Shown: positions 1-6,315 of the stretch, one piece after another
Layout: each line of letters begins with the position of its first letter
How positions within the stretch are numbered: position 1 is the stretch's first letter
Source: Thermoplasmata archaeon
Lineage (GTDB): Archaea > Thermoplasmatota > Thermoplasmata > Thermoplasmatales > Thermoplasmataceae
Length of the DNA: 7,939 nt
NCBI GenBank assembly: GCA_021806355.1
Contig: JAJZXT010000081.1
Span: 1 to 7,939 of the forward strand
Reading direction: 5' to 3'
Program-made: the position numbers and the translations under genes
The notes under the pieces: generated by a model
Database searches by the model: none
What the model saw: the letters and a program-made list of their open reading frames with translations, nothing else
What the model was told of the DNA's origin: nothing

Positions 1-619
1 GAACAAAAGACTGTCCGTAGGAAGCAGCCTGAAGAGCAGCGCTAGTACACGGTGAAATAGAAGTGTTTTCATACATTGAGAGATTTACTCCATTATTGAA
101 ATTACCCTGATAAAAGGCGGATATGTGAGAACCAGTGTAATATTTTATCCCGGAGAGAGTTACATAATCTTGCATACCTGTGACCAGTTTATACGCTGCT
201 GGATCCTTACAATAGTAATACTTATCAGAACCTATATTTATCATGTTTAGTTGAACATTTACCCCATGTGATCCAAACGCTTGGAAAGAGCTAAAATAAC
301 CTACTGATTGATCGGTCGGTGAAAGAGCTGTCTGCATATAGCTGCTTACTACATTCCTAGAATTCGACGTATATTTATATGATTGTGGGGAAACGCAACT
401 GTATATACTGGAAAGACCATATTTATAATTTGAACCACCATGAGATGTGTTCGTTATATATATCACGTTATTTCCATCATATCCATTCCACCCCTGAATT
501 ACTCCACTAACCTGTGGTATTGCATTCTGTGCGCTGGAATTACCTGAAAGAGCAGGTATAACAACACCGAGCATTGCGCAAACCAAAAGAATTCCTATTA
601 TTTTCTTTTTCGGAATCAT
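1..619 (-). CDS. Secreted protein of unknown family, N-terminal part (runs off left edge)
   Basis: On the minus strand the frame opens at the ATG at 619-617 and stays open for 206 codons to the window edge, so the C-terminus is missing. Residues 1-6 are MIPKKK, followed by a hydrophobic stretch (about 7-25: IIGILLVCAMLGVVIPALS) and a small-residue region, SSAQ, near 28-31. This is a textbook Sec signal peptide, so the product is probably exported or surface-attached. The mature part is rich in Ser, Tyr, Asn and Gly and poor in charged residues, with three cysteines visible after the signal. That is typical of extracellular proteins of acidophilic archaea. I recognise no family or catalytic motif. 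The 619 start is preferred because a TATA-like box lies about 25 bp upstream. An in-frame ATG at 667-665 exists, but it would put the 12-G tract in the coding region and 16 extra residues before the signal peptide. The existence of the gene is well supported; its function is unknown. Confidence 0.82.
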   Translation of the reverse strand, partial: MIPKKKIIGILLVCAMLGVVIPALSGNSSAQNAIPQVSGVIQGWNGYDGNNVIYITNTSHGGSNYKYGLSSIYSCVSPQSYKYTSNSRNVVSSYMQTALSPTDQSVGYFSSFQAFGSHGVNVQLNMINIGSDKYYYCKDPAAYKLVTGMQDYVTLSGIKYYTGSHISAFYQGNFNNGVNLSMYENTSISPCTSAALQAASYGQSFV

Positions 620-652
620 AGGAGTCTGTATCCCCCCCCCCCCGTATATAAA
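620..652 (-). promoter_or_regulatory. Leaderless promoter with a 12-G spacer tract
   Basis: Reading the minus strand, a TATA-like box TTTATATA (652-645) is followed by C, then 12 consecutive G (643-632), then 12 bases, then the ATG at 619. The box-to-ATG distance fits archaeal initiation about 25 bp downstream, so transcription should begin at or next to the start codon. No Shine-Dalgarno is visible, which agrees with a leaderless mRNA. The G tract makes up half the spacer, so any change in its length would shift the start site relative to the ATG. The promoter is inferred from spacing only. Confidence 0.5.
632..643. repeat. Homopolymer tract: 12 C on plus strand (12 G on minus)
   Basis: Twelve uninterrupted C occur in an otherwise AT-rich intergenic stretch. 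Such tracts are prone to polymerase slippage and are classic switches in bacterial contingency loci. Here the tract lies between the TATA-like box and the ATG of the secreted-protein gene, or within codons (four Gly) if translation began at the in-frame upstream ATG at 667. The tract length may be under- or over-called by sequencing. Confidence 0.9.
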
Positions 653-929
653 TTTAACGTGATACATAATGGCATTGCCTAATTATCTTATTACATGTAT
701 TGAGATGTGTATGATTCACATATAACTCCCTTTCATAAACTTGTGTGCCAAAACATAATCATCAACTCTTTTTCAGGACTCGTTATGCTAAATTTCAATG
801 TGTCACTTCCCAAATGATTCTAATATCTAAGGAATCCAGTGCATTCATTAACAATTACGAGCATCACAAGAACTCATTATAATTCACTGAAATTCGCATA
901 ATGTTAATAGCTTACCTACACATGACATC
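653..929. other. Gene-free divergent intergenic region
   Basis: About 280 AT-rich bases separate the leftward secreted-protein gene from the rightward nreA. I see no credible open frame, tRNA or repeat element. A TATA-like TTATAATT at 877-884 is the best candidate for the nreA promoter; it would give a short leader of about 24 bases without a Shine-Dalgarno. A small interrupted inverted repeat, ATGTG at 705-709 and CACAT at 717-721, could be an operator but is too short to assert. Confidence 0.5.
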
Positions 930-2114
930 ATGTTGTTTCCATATTGCAGCAAATGCAAGGCAAAGAAGAATCTTTGCGGCTTAGGTTACTGTCCAATCCT
1001 TAAGAGCATAGGGGATTATATCGGGAACTTTCAGCTAGGAACTGGAGACGTGGATACCCAAACTCCTCCGGGAGTATTCATTGGGGAATACAACTATCCT
1101 GGCGTCTATGCGGGACCGATGGCAGTTGCTGATACTTCCAAACCATTCTTTTCCAGGGAATTGTTCGGGAAACCCATGGACGAATTGCTGAAACTGAATG
1201 CGAACAGATACAGGACATCAAAGACTGTCAGGGTCACAAATATCGATTCACCCTTTATTCTTGAACTTCAGGATGCTGCTATGTCTACAAATAATGTTGA
1301 AATGAACTTCAAGAATGAAAAGTTCATCAGGAGGGATTCCGGAAAAGAAGCTTTTGACACACCGGTTGGACCAATGGCAATTGTTTCGACATTGAAGATC
1401 ATTGAGAACCCAAAGATTCCACGAAAGGTTGACCAGATGAGGGAAGATTTTCATCTCAAGAGCCAGCCAGCACTCATTAAACTGTATGAGTCCGGCTATG
1501 AAGTTGCCTATCTTCAGGGCATTCTCTCAGCAGGAATACTGGGAGAAAAGAAGAGGAGAAAACTTGTTCCCACTAAATGGTCGATAACTGCCGTGGACGA
1601 AACAATAAATGCACACTTGAAAGAAGAGATAACAAGATATGAACAGATTAACGAGTTGATGCTCTTTACCGGCGAATATCTGGGGAACAGGTTCCAGGTT
1701 ATTCTTCTTCCAGGGCCTTACTCTTTCGAAATGTTTGAGAAATGGGGAAGCGGTTCTGTCTGGGGAGAAGGAGATGTATCGCATGACTGGGAGTGGATAA
1801 GTGGGAGGAAGGATTATGCTGATGAAATAACAGGGGCATATTATGCTGCCCGGCTCTCTGTGAGCCAGTATCTTGCCAGAATCAGGAGGCAGGCCTCGAT
1901 CATCGTACTGAGGAGAATAGGAGGGGAATACCATTCGCCAATGGGAGTCTGGGTCATCAGGGAAACCGTAAAGAATATTCTTTCCGGCCCAGCACTCAAG
2001 TATAATGACAGGATCGAACTGGTTAAAGAGAACAAATTCATCATAGAAAACTGGGTGAACCTCTCAAAGTTATGGCAACTAACAATGAACCAGACATATC
2101 TATGGCAATTCTAG
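930..2114 (+). CDS. nreA: DNA repair protein NreA
   Basis: This is a full-length Nre family protein (394 aa; DUF650/DUF651 architecture), an archaeal repair factor. In Haloferax, NreA works with UvrABC on mitomycin-type damage in a PCNA-dependent way. Cys6, Cys9, Cys16 and Cys21 form the family's N-terminal zinc finger (Cx2C-x6-Cx4C). The segment PPGVFIGEYNYPGVYAGP around residues 46-63 and WSITAVDETI around 219-228 are typical of the N-terminal domain, and the GAYYAARL and GVWVIRE blocks of the C-terminal one. The last seven residues, QTYLWQF (388-394), fit a PCNA-interacting peptide (Q-x2-L-x2-F) at the extreme C-terminus, where the family carries it. No in-frame ATG lies close upstream of 930, and the zinc finger begins five residues in, so this start is secure. 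The TatD-like gene follows after 42 bp with its own TATA-like box. Confidence 0.93.
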   Translation: MLFPYCSKCKAKKNLCGLGYCPILKSIGDYIGNFQLGTGDVDTQTPPGVFIGEYNYPGVYAGPMAVADTSKPFFSRELFGKPMDELLKLNANRYRTSKTVRVTNIDSPFILELQDAAMSTNNVEMNFKNEKFIRRDSGKEAFDTPVGPMAIVSTLKIIENPKIPRKVDQMREDFHLKSQPALIKLYESGYEVAYLQGILSAGILGEKKRRKLVPTKWSITAVDETINAHLKEEITRYEQINELMLFTGEYLGNRFQVILLPGPYSFEMFEKWGSGSVWGEGDVSHDWEWISGRKDYADEITGAYYAARLSVSQYLARIRRQASIIVLRRIGGEYHSPMGVWVIRETVKNILSGPALKYNDRIELVKENKFIIENWVNLSKLWQLTMNQTYLWQF

Positions 2115-2129
2115 GACTGGAAAGCCCTG

Positions 2130-2148
2130 TTATATATTAAATGGTGAT
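2130..2148 (+). promoter_or_regulatory. TATA-like box and partial Shine-Dalgarno before the TatD-like gene
   Basis: TTATATAT at 2130-2137 lies about 24 bp before the ATG at 2157, which fits a leaderless promoter. GGTGAT at 2143-2148 also matches part of the archaeal Shine-Dalgarno (GGAGGTGAT) with an 8-base spacer. The gene could therefore be translated from a leaderless mRNA of its own and from read-through nreA transcripts. Confidence 0.5.
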
Positions 2149-2156
2149 GTAATCCT

Positions 2157-2996
2157 ATGGCAATTGGGGGTTTTCGCATAATGGACAATCACTTCCACCT
2201 CAGGGAGGATGGCATGTTCATTGATGCCGTGAAAATATTCAGGAAGGCAGGTGGAGATATAATAAATCTGGTGAATCTTCCTGACCATTCCTTGCCGCCT
2301 GATAACTATTACGAAAAGATTTATGAAAGAACCCTCAGGATTGCGGATGCAGTCAGATCCAATACCGATGTTGATGTCCTTTTGACCCTGGGACCATATC
2401 CCCTGGACTATTTTTATTTCAGGGACAATAATCTTGATCCCATAAAAGAAATAATCCGCGGAATCGATATGCTGGGGAGATATTGTGATGAAAATCTTAT
2501 TTCCGCTATAGGGGAGATAGGAAGGCCCCATTTTGAAGTACCCGACCAAGTAATGAAAGACTCAAACCTGATTCTTGAGCACGGCCTTGAGTTTGCAGCA
2601 GACAGGGAAATTCCTGCGATCCTGCATACCGAGGATTTAGATGATAGAACGATGAATGAAATAAGATCGATGGCGATAAATTCCGGCATGAAACCCTCAA
2701 TGGTCATAAAACACCACGCATCTATTCAGAATGTCTCGAAACCAATGGGAATCACACAATCAATACTTGCAACCAGGCCAAATTTAAGGGGTTCGATTGA
2801 AACGGGGAACCTGTTTCTCCTTGAAACTGATTATGTCGACGATCCCCAGAAACCAGGAAAGGTAATTGCACCAGATTCCGTTCCGAGGAGAGCGCTGATG
2901 ATCAAGGGCGAATACGGAGATAACCAAAAAATCCTTTCAGATATATTCCAGAAGCTTCCCTCAATGATATATGGGAAGGAACATTTTGAAGCCTGA
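2157..2996 (+). CDS. TatD-related metal-dependent hydrolase (TIM barrel, COG1099-like)
   Basis: A predicted hydrolase of the TatD/amidohydrolase-like TIM-barrel group (279 aa). The metal ligands expected of this fold can be placed in order: His12-x-His14 (DNHFH) after strand 1, Glu120 (AIGEIG) after the middle strand, His157 (ILHTED), His186/187 (IKHHAS) and Asp225 (LETDY) near the end. It resembles the archaeal COG1099 branch rather than bacterial TatD DNase, so nuclease activity is possible but not shown. The substrate is unknown. A second in-frame ATG at 2181 (Met9) sits just before the HxH motif, but 2157 has the better-placed Shine-Dalgarno and TATA spacing. It follows nreA by 42 bp, hinting at a shared role in DNA maintenance. 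Fold and metal site are well supported; the reaction is not. Confidence 0.85.
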   Translation: MAIGGFRIMDNHFHLREDGMFIDAVKIFRKAGGDIINLVNLPDHSLPPDNYYEKIYERTLRIADAVRSNTDVDVLLTLGPYPLDYFYFRDNNLDPIKEIIRGIDMLGRYCDENLISAIGEIGRPHFEVPDQVMKDSNLILEHGLEFAADREIPAILHTEDLDDRTMNEIRSMAINSGMKPSMVIKHHASIQNVSKPMGITQSILATRPNLRGSIETGNLFLLETDYVDDPQKPGKVIAPDSVPRRALMIKGEYGDNQKILSDIFQKLPSMIYGKEHFEA

Positions 2997-3075
2997 GGCG
3001 ACCAGCACAATCCGGGGAAATATGATTACGCTGAAAAACTCCCCAAAATCATTGCCATCCGGCTCTTTGCATAAC

Positions 3076-3083
3076 TTTATAAA
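3076..3083 (+). promoter_or_regulatory. TATA box of the GAPDH-radA operon
   Basis: TTTATAAA is centred 25-26 bp upstream of the GAPDH ATG at 3105. This is the standard archaeal TATA-to-start-site distance, so transcription should begin at the initiation codon. No Shine-Dalgarno precedes the ATG, again indicating a leaderless mRNA. It is the clearest promoter in the window. Confidence 0.65.
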
Positions 3084-3104
3084 AAGGCGAAAAATCAGTT
3101 CCCG

Positions 3105-4121
3105 ATGATCAAAGTTGGAATCAACGGCTATGGCACCATAGGAAGGCGAGTGGCAGACGCGGTGAGGCTTCAGAATGACATGACAATTGTTGGAATCGTC
3201 AAGACAAAGCCGGATTACCTTGCCAGAGAGGCTTCCAGCACTTTCAATGTATTTGCAAATAACAAGGAGAACCTCAAGAATTTTGAAGATGCGGGAATTA
3301 AGGCGAGCGGTACAGTTGATGATCTTTTGCAGTCAGTGGATGTAATGGTTGACTGCACACCTGAAGGAATGGGTGAAAAGAACAGGGAAATATACAGGAA
3401 AAATAAGGTGAAAGGCATATTCCAGGGAGGAGAGGAGGCAAATGTTGCGGAACAGAGTTTCAATGCATACTCCAGCTATGACCGGAGCGTGGGAAAGAAG
3501 TTTCTCCGGGTGGTATCATGCAATACAACAGGACTGGCAAGAACCATATATCCTCTCATGAAAAAATTTGGGGTAGAATCGGTTGACGCCACATTAATCC
3601 GAAGGGCTACTGATCCAAATGACAGTAAAAAGGGACCAATCAATGCGATTGAACCTTCGTTAAAGTTCCCTTCCCACCATGGACCTGACTTAAAGACAGT
3701 GCTTGACATTGAGAATGTCGGAACCGTTGCCATAAAAGTGCCAACGACACTCATGCATGTCCATTCCGTAAGTCTGCAAACAAAATCAACCCCCTCCAAG
3801 GATGCTATTATGGAGGAATGGGGCAAATTCAACAGAATTATACTGGTATCGGGAAAGAGCGGAATTTCATCCACGTCCCAGGTAATGGATCTGGCAAGGG
3901 AGTTTGGCAGAAAAAGGGGAGATCTCTTTGAGATAGCTGTGTGGAAAGAAAGCCTTTTCATTTCAGGAAATAACATAAGGTATATTCAGGCGGTACACCA
4001 GGAAAGTGATGTGGTTCCTGAAAATATCGATGCCATAAGGGCTATCATGGGTGATGCAGATAGGGAAAAGTCCATTACCAATACTGACAATACCATGGGA
4101 ATATTCAAGAGGGAACTTTAA
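3105..4121 (+). CDS. gap: Glyceraldehyde-3-phosphate dehydrogenase, archaeal type II (phosphorylating)
   Basis: It interconverts glyceraldehyde-3-phosphate plus phosphate and 1,3-bisphosphoglycerate with NAD(P). The protein has the family's usual length (338 aa). The N-terminus carries the Rossmann motif GINGYGTIGRR (G5-x-N-G-x-G-x2-G). The catalytic cysteine is Cys139 in VVSCNTTGLAR. The following RR (166-167) and the HVH at 218-220 supply the phosphate-binding and catalytic-base positions known from archaeal GAPDH. In Thermoplasma-type archaea, which degrade glucose by non-phosphorylative Entner-Doudoroff variants, this enzyme is thought to serve mainly gluconeogenesis; that role is inference here. 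The start is fixed by the glycine-rich N-terminus and the TATA box at -26. The TAA stop overlaps the radA ATG by one base (TAATG), so the two genes are almost certainly co-transcribed and translationally coupled. Confidence 0.96.
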   Translation: MIKVGINGYGTIGRRVADAVRLQNDMTIVGIVKTKPDYLAREASSTFNVFANNKENLKNFEDAGIKASGTVDDLLQSVDVMVDCTPEGMGEKNREIYRKNKVKGIFQGGEEANVAEQSFNAYSSYDRSVGKKFLRVVSCNTTGLARTIYPLMKKFGVESVDATLIRRATDPNDSKKGPINAIEPSLKFPSHHGPDLKTVLDIENVGTVAIKVPTTLMHVHSVSLQTKSTPSKDAIMEEWGKFNRIILVSGKSGISSTSQVMDLAREFGRKRGDLFEIAVWKESLFISGNNIRYIQAVHQESDVVPENIDAIRAIMGDADREKSITNTDNTMGIFKREL

Positions 4122-5092
4122 TGGTAGAATCAAAGAAGGAAGCAACAGACAAAATGTCAATAGAAGACATCCCAGGTGTGGGAGAGGCTACTGCAGAAAA
4201 ACTGAGAGACAGCGGATACGACGATGTGATGGCAATAGCTGTTGCTGCACCGAAGGATCTCTCGGAAATAACCGGAATCGGGGAAGGAGCCATAATAAAG
4301 ATAATCGCAGCAGCAAGAAAGCTTGCAGATGTTGGAAACTACGAAACTGGCGAAGAGATTTTAAACCGCAGGAAAAATGTCCTCAAGCTGACAACGGGAA
4401 GCAAGAACCTAGACAACCTCCTTGGGGGTGGATTGGAAACGCAGACAATAACTGAATTCTTTGGTGAGTTCGGTTCTGGGAAAACACAGATAATGCACCA
4501 GATTGCCGTAAACACGACCATGCCGGAGAGTGATGGCGGATTCAATGCAGATGTTCTTATTATAGATACAGAAAATACATTCAGGCCGGAGAGAATTGTC
4601 CAGATGTCAAGGGCAAAAAACCTTGATTCAGATGAAGTCCTGAAGAGAATTCACGTTGCAAGGGCATTCAATTCACACCACCAGATCCTGCTTGCAGAAA
4701 AAGCCTCACAGATGGCGAAAGATTACAACATAAGGCTTCTCATAGTTGATTCGCTGACATCACATTTCAGATCTGAATACATGGGAAGAGGGTCACTGTC
4801 TGAGAGGCAGCAATTGCTGAACAGGCACATGCACGATCTGCTCAGGTTCGGCATGCTTCAGAATGCCGTAATAGCGGTGACAAATCAGGTTGCAGCCAGA
4901 CCTGACGTATTCTTTGGAGATCCAACAGCGCCAATAGGAGGAAATATTGTTGGGCACACCGCAACCTTCAGGATATATTTGAGGAAAGGAAAGGCCGGAA
5001 AGAGGATTGCAAGGCTCATAGATTCACCCTATCTTCCTGAGGGGGAGACGGTAATACAGCTTGCAGAAGATGGAATACTTGATGGGGTTTGA
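4121..5092 (+). CDS. radA: DNA repair and recombination protein RadA
   Basis: The archaeal RecA/Rad51 recombinase (323 aa, usual length), which forms ATP-dependent filaments on single-stranded DNA and drives strand exchange. Residues about 12-65 are the N-terminal helix-hairpin-helix domain (IEDIPGVGEATAEKL and ITGIGEGA). The ATPase core has Walker A GEFGSGKT at 115-122, the DTENTFRPER element at 149-158 and Walker B LLIVD at 206-210. The loop regions SEYMGRGSLSERQQ (218-231) and NQVAARPDVFFGDPTAPIGG (255-274) match RadA DNA-binding loops. The polymerisation motif reads YETG (74-77), close to the FxTG form of other euryarchaea. GAGGG at 4109-4113, seven bases upstream, acts as a weak Shine-Dalgarno inside the end of gap, and the TAATG overlap suggests coupling. 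T-rich tracts after the stop probably end the operon. Confidence 0.97.
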   Translation: MVESKKEATDKMSIEDIPGVGEATAEKLRDSGYDDVMAIAVAAPKDLSEITGIGEGAIIKIIAAARKLADVGNYETGEEILNRRKNVLKLTTGSKNLDNLLGGGLETQTITEFFGEFGSGKTQIMHQIAVNTTMPESDGGFNADVLIIDTENTFRPERIVQMSRAKNLDSDEVLKRIHVARAFNSHHQILLAEKASQMAKDYNIRLLIVDSLTSHFRSEYMGRGSLSERQQLLNRHMHDLLRFGMLQNAVIAVTNQVAARPDVFFGDPTAPIGGNIVGHTATFRIYLRKGKAGKRIARLIDSPYLPEGETVIQLAEDGILDGV

Positions 5093-5103
5093 GTTAACTC
5101 AAA
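5088..5103. repeat. 16-bp perfect palindrome at the radA stop codon
   Basis: TTTGAGTTAACTCAAA is its own reverse complement and includes the radA TGA stop. Its right part, TTAACTCAA (5094-5102), recurs at 5207-5215 over the promoter of the next gene. It may be a protein-binding site or the stem of a 3' structure; neither is shown. Confidence 0.55.
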
Positions 5104-5137
5104 CAACCTTTCTTCAAAAATAAATCGAGTTCAAGCC

Positions 5138-5170
5138 TTTTTAGTCATTTTATCTTTTTTTGTGATTTTT
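5138..5170 (+). terminator. T-rich terminator of the GAPDH-radA operon
   Basis: Four T runs occur within 33 bases: T5 at 5138-5142, T4 at 5148-5151, T7 at 5155-5161 and T5 at 5166-5170. Archaeal RNA polymerase commonly stops at serial T tracts in the non-template strand without a hairpin, and these lie 45-80 bases after the radA stop. Confidence 0.65.
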
Positions 5171-5202
5171 CTATCTAAAAATGCCTCTATAAATTCATTA
5201 AG

Positions 5203-5215
5203 TTATTTAACTCAA
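5203..5215 (+). promoter_or_regulatory. TATA-like box overlapped by the TTAACTCAA repeat
   Basis: TTATTTAA (5203-5210) is centred about 26 bp before the ATG at 5233, as expected for a leaderless promoter. The 9-bp sequence TTAACTCAA (5207-5215) also occurs in the palindrome at 5088-5103. A factor binding it would cover the TATA box, so it is a candidate operator. The AT-rich content means chance recurrence cannot be excluded. Confidence 0.4.
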
Positions 5216-5232
5216 TTAACATATATAACATA

Positions 5233-5751
5233 ATGTGGGAACTAATCACGCTAAAATTTGGAAAAAATCCTTCGCAGATGAAGGTAGTGAGATACTTTGT
5301 CACATACGGGCTCGCTGTCAATGAAAAATTTCCTGAAGAGCCCTCGGTTTACTGTGCCAACATAGAAGTGAGACCAAATGCCATAGCGCTGGCAATCGGT
5401 GTAGACAGAAGAGTTGTGCAGGGAGTTGTAAACAAGATTTTTGCAGACAAGGAATTACTGAACTTTTTCAAGGAACTACGACCGATTGCAGATATGGGGC
5501 AGGTATCATCCAAGATTCTTCATCTGGGTGTTGTTGAGGTTATCCCTGAAGATCCTAAACAATCCGGTATCATTTCTGGCATCATAAAAATCATCGCCGA
5601 TTTCAACATAGGCATAAGGCAGGTTATGGTTGATGACCCAATAATATCTGACTCTCCAAGAGCAAGGATCGTTACGGATTCTCCACTTCCTGGGGAAGCA
5701 CTTCCCTTGTTGAAAAAAGTAAAGGGTGTAAAAGGAATCATCATTTTATAA
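5233..5751 (+). CDS. ACT-domain regulator of amino acid metabolism (COG2150-like)
   Basis: An archaeal two-part protein (172 aa). Residues about 14-78 form a helical, HTH-like region (PSQMKVVRYFVTYGL and IALAIGVDRRVVQGVVNKIF). Residues about 100-172 form an ACT domain (VVEVIPEDPKQSGIISG and ADFNIGIRQVMVDDP, ending VKGVKGIIIL). ACT domains usually bind small ligands such as amino acids, and this family is annotated as predicted regulators of amino acid metabolism; neither ligand nor DNA target is known here. The N-terminal MWE matches the family start, and a TATA-like box lies 26 bp upstream, so 5233 is preferred over Met16. The gene stands alone between the radA terminator and a hairpin terminator. 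The repeat over its promoter could allow autoregulation, which is inference. Confidence 0.86.
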   Translation: MWELITLKFGKNPSQMKVVRYFVTYGLAVNEKFPEEPSVYCANIEVRPNAIALAIGVDRRVVQGVVNKIFADKELLNFFKELRPIADMGQVSSKILHLGVVEVIPEDPKQSGIISGIIKIIADFNIGIRQVMVDDPIISDSPRARIVTDSPLPGEALPLLKKVKGVKGIIIL

Positions 5752-5762
5752 AGGAACATCGA

Positions 5763-5795
5763 TAATTCTTTAAATCTTGCAGAAGAATTATTTTT
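5763..5795 (+). terminator. Hairpin plus T5 after the ACT regulator
   Basis: TAATTCTT (5763-5770) and AAGAATTA (5783-5790) are perfect inverted 8-mers around a 12-base loop, followed at once by TTTTT (5791-5795). It begins 11 bases after the stop codon at 5751. This resembles an intrinsic terminator, although in archaea the T tract probably matters more than the AT-rich stem. Confidence 0.5.
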
Positions 5796-5847
5796 GGATC
5801 TTATACGTGACTTTATGTTTCATTATAATGAGTGGGACATAATTTAG

Positions 5848-5900
5848 CAATAAATTTATTGGCAATCTCATTATATCTTCCTAGGATCCAAAGTGGAGGT
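5848..5900 (+). promoter_or_regulatory. sepF promoter palindrome and strong Shine-Dalgarno
   Basis: The perfect 14-bp palindrome CAATAAATTTATTG (5848-5861) contains a TATA-like element. Initiation about 26 bp downstream would give a leader of roughly 30 bases. That leader would carry GGAGGT (5895-5900), nine bases before the ATG at 5910, the best Shine-Dalgarno in the window. It decides the sepF start and marks this as a leadered mRNA, unlike the leaderless-looking neighbours. The promoter assignment is inference; the Shine-Dalgarno is plain. Confidence 0.6.
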
Positions 5901-5909
5901 AAAATCTAT

Positions 5910-6275
5910 ATGCCTATTTTAAGACCAAGAGGAAGAAGAACAGCAGATGAAGAGGGACCAGTAAAGTTCATTGACCTTGCAGAATACAAATTCTTTGAAG
6001 AGGATGAGCCGGATAAGAGTTCCCTCAGAGTTGCTGAAATTTCAAAATATGAGGATATCAAGAAAATTGCAGATTACCTTTACAATGGCGATATCATAAT
6101 TCTTGATTGCAGTTATGCCCAGCGGGACGACCTGACCATGAGAAGAATCATAGAGGAAATCAAGGGCATGGGCAAGGATGTCGGCGGAGATTATGCGGCA
6201 CTTTCGAAAAGTCTCTATGCCCTGACTCCAAAGGGGATAAGGATAGATAGAAAGAAGATCAAAACCTCCTTTTGA
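5910..6275 (+). CDS. sepF: Cell division protein SepF (archaeal)
   Basis: SepF links the FtsZ ring to the membrane and is the conserved FtsZ anchor of most FtsZ-bearing archaea. From the ATG at 5910 the protein has 121 residues. The N-terminus (MPILRPRGRR) is basic and is followed by an acidic linker to about residue 36. The SepF core (DUF552) spans about 38-115: SLRVAEISKYEDI, then LYNGDIIILD (57-66), a helix MRRIIEEIKGM, and DVGGDYAAL with LTPKGIRI (105-112). The frame is open to a GTG at 5832, but those extra codons are the translated promoter and leader, and GGAGGT sits nine bases before 5910. With this start the usual hydrophobic or amphipathic membrane-targeting helix is short and rather basic, which is unusual. 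The gene is convergent with the minus-strand small ORF, 40 bp apart. Confidence 0.88.
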   Translation: MPILRPRGRRTADEEGPVKFIDLAEYKFFEEDEPDKSSLRVAEISKYEDIKKIADYLYNGDIIILDCSYAQRDDLTMRRIIEEIKGMGKDVGGDYAALSKSLYALTPKGIRIDRKKIKTSF

Positions 6276-6315
6276 TACAAGCAGATTCATGTAAGCACTA
6301 TATTGAAAAGAGAGT

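Noticed and set aside
705..721. Interrupted inverted repeat ATGTG/CACAT upstream of nreA
   Set aside because: Five-base arms in AT-rich DNA are expected by chance, and no second copy was seen.
1527..1934. Minus-strand 135-codon frame inside nreA
   Set aside because: It is the antisense shadow of a conserved, complete NreA; its translation shows no domain or start signals.
4340..4353. RadA polymerisation motif YETG in place of FxxA
   Set aside because: Other euryarchaeal RadA proteins carry FxTG here, and Phe to Tyr is conservative, so this looks like normal family variation.
4051..4455. Plus-strand 134-codon frame across the gap-radA junction
   Set aside because: It overlaps two well-identified genes in another frame and its product is a Cys/Arg-rich string typical of out-of-frame translation.
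5832..5909. N-terminal extension of SepF from a GTG start
   Set aside because: These codons cover the TATA-like palindrome and the Shine-Dalgarno, and the strong GGAGGT points to the ATG at 5910.
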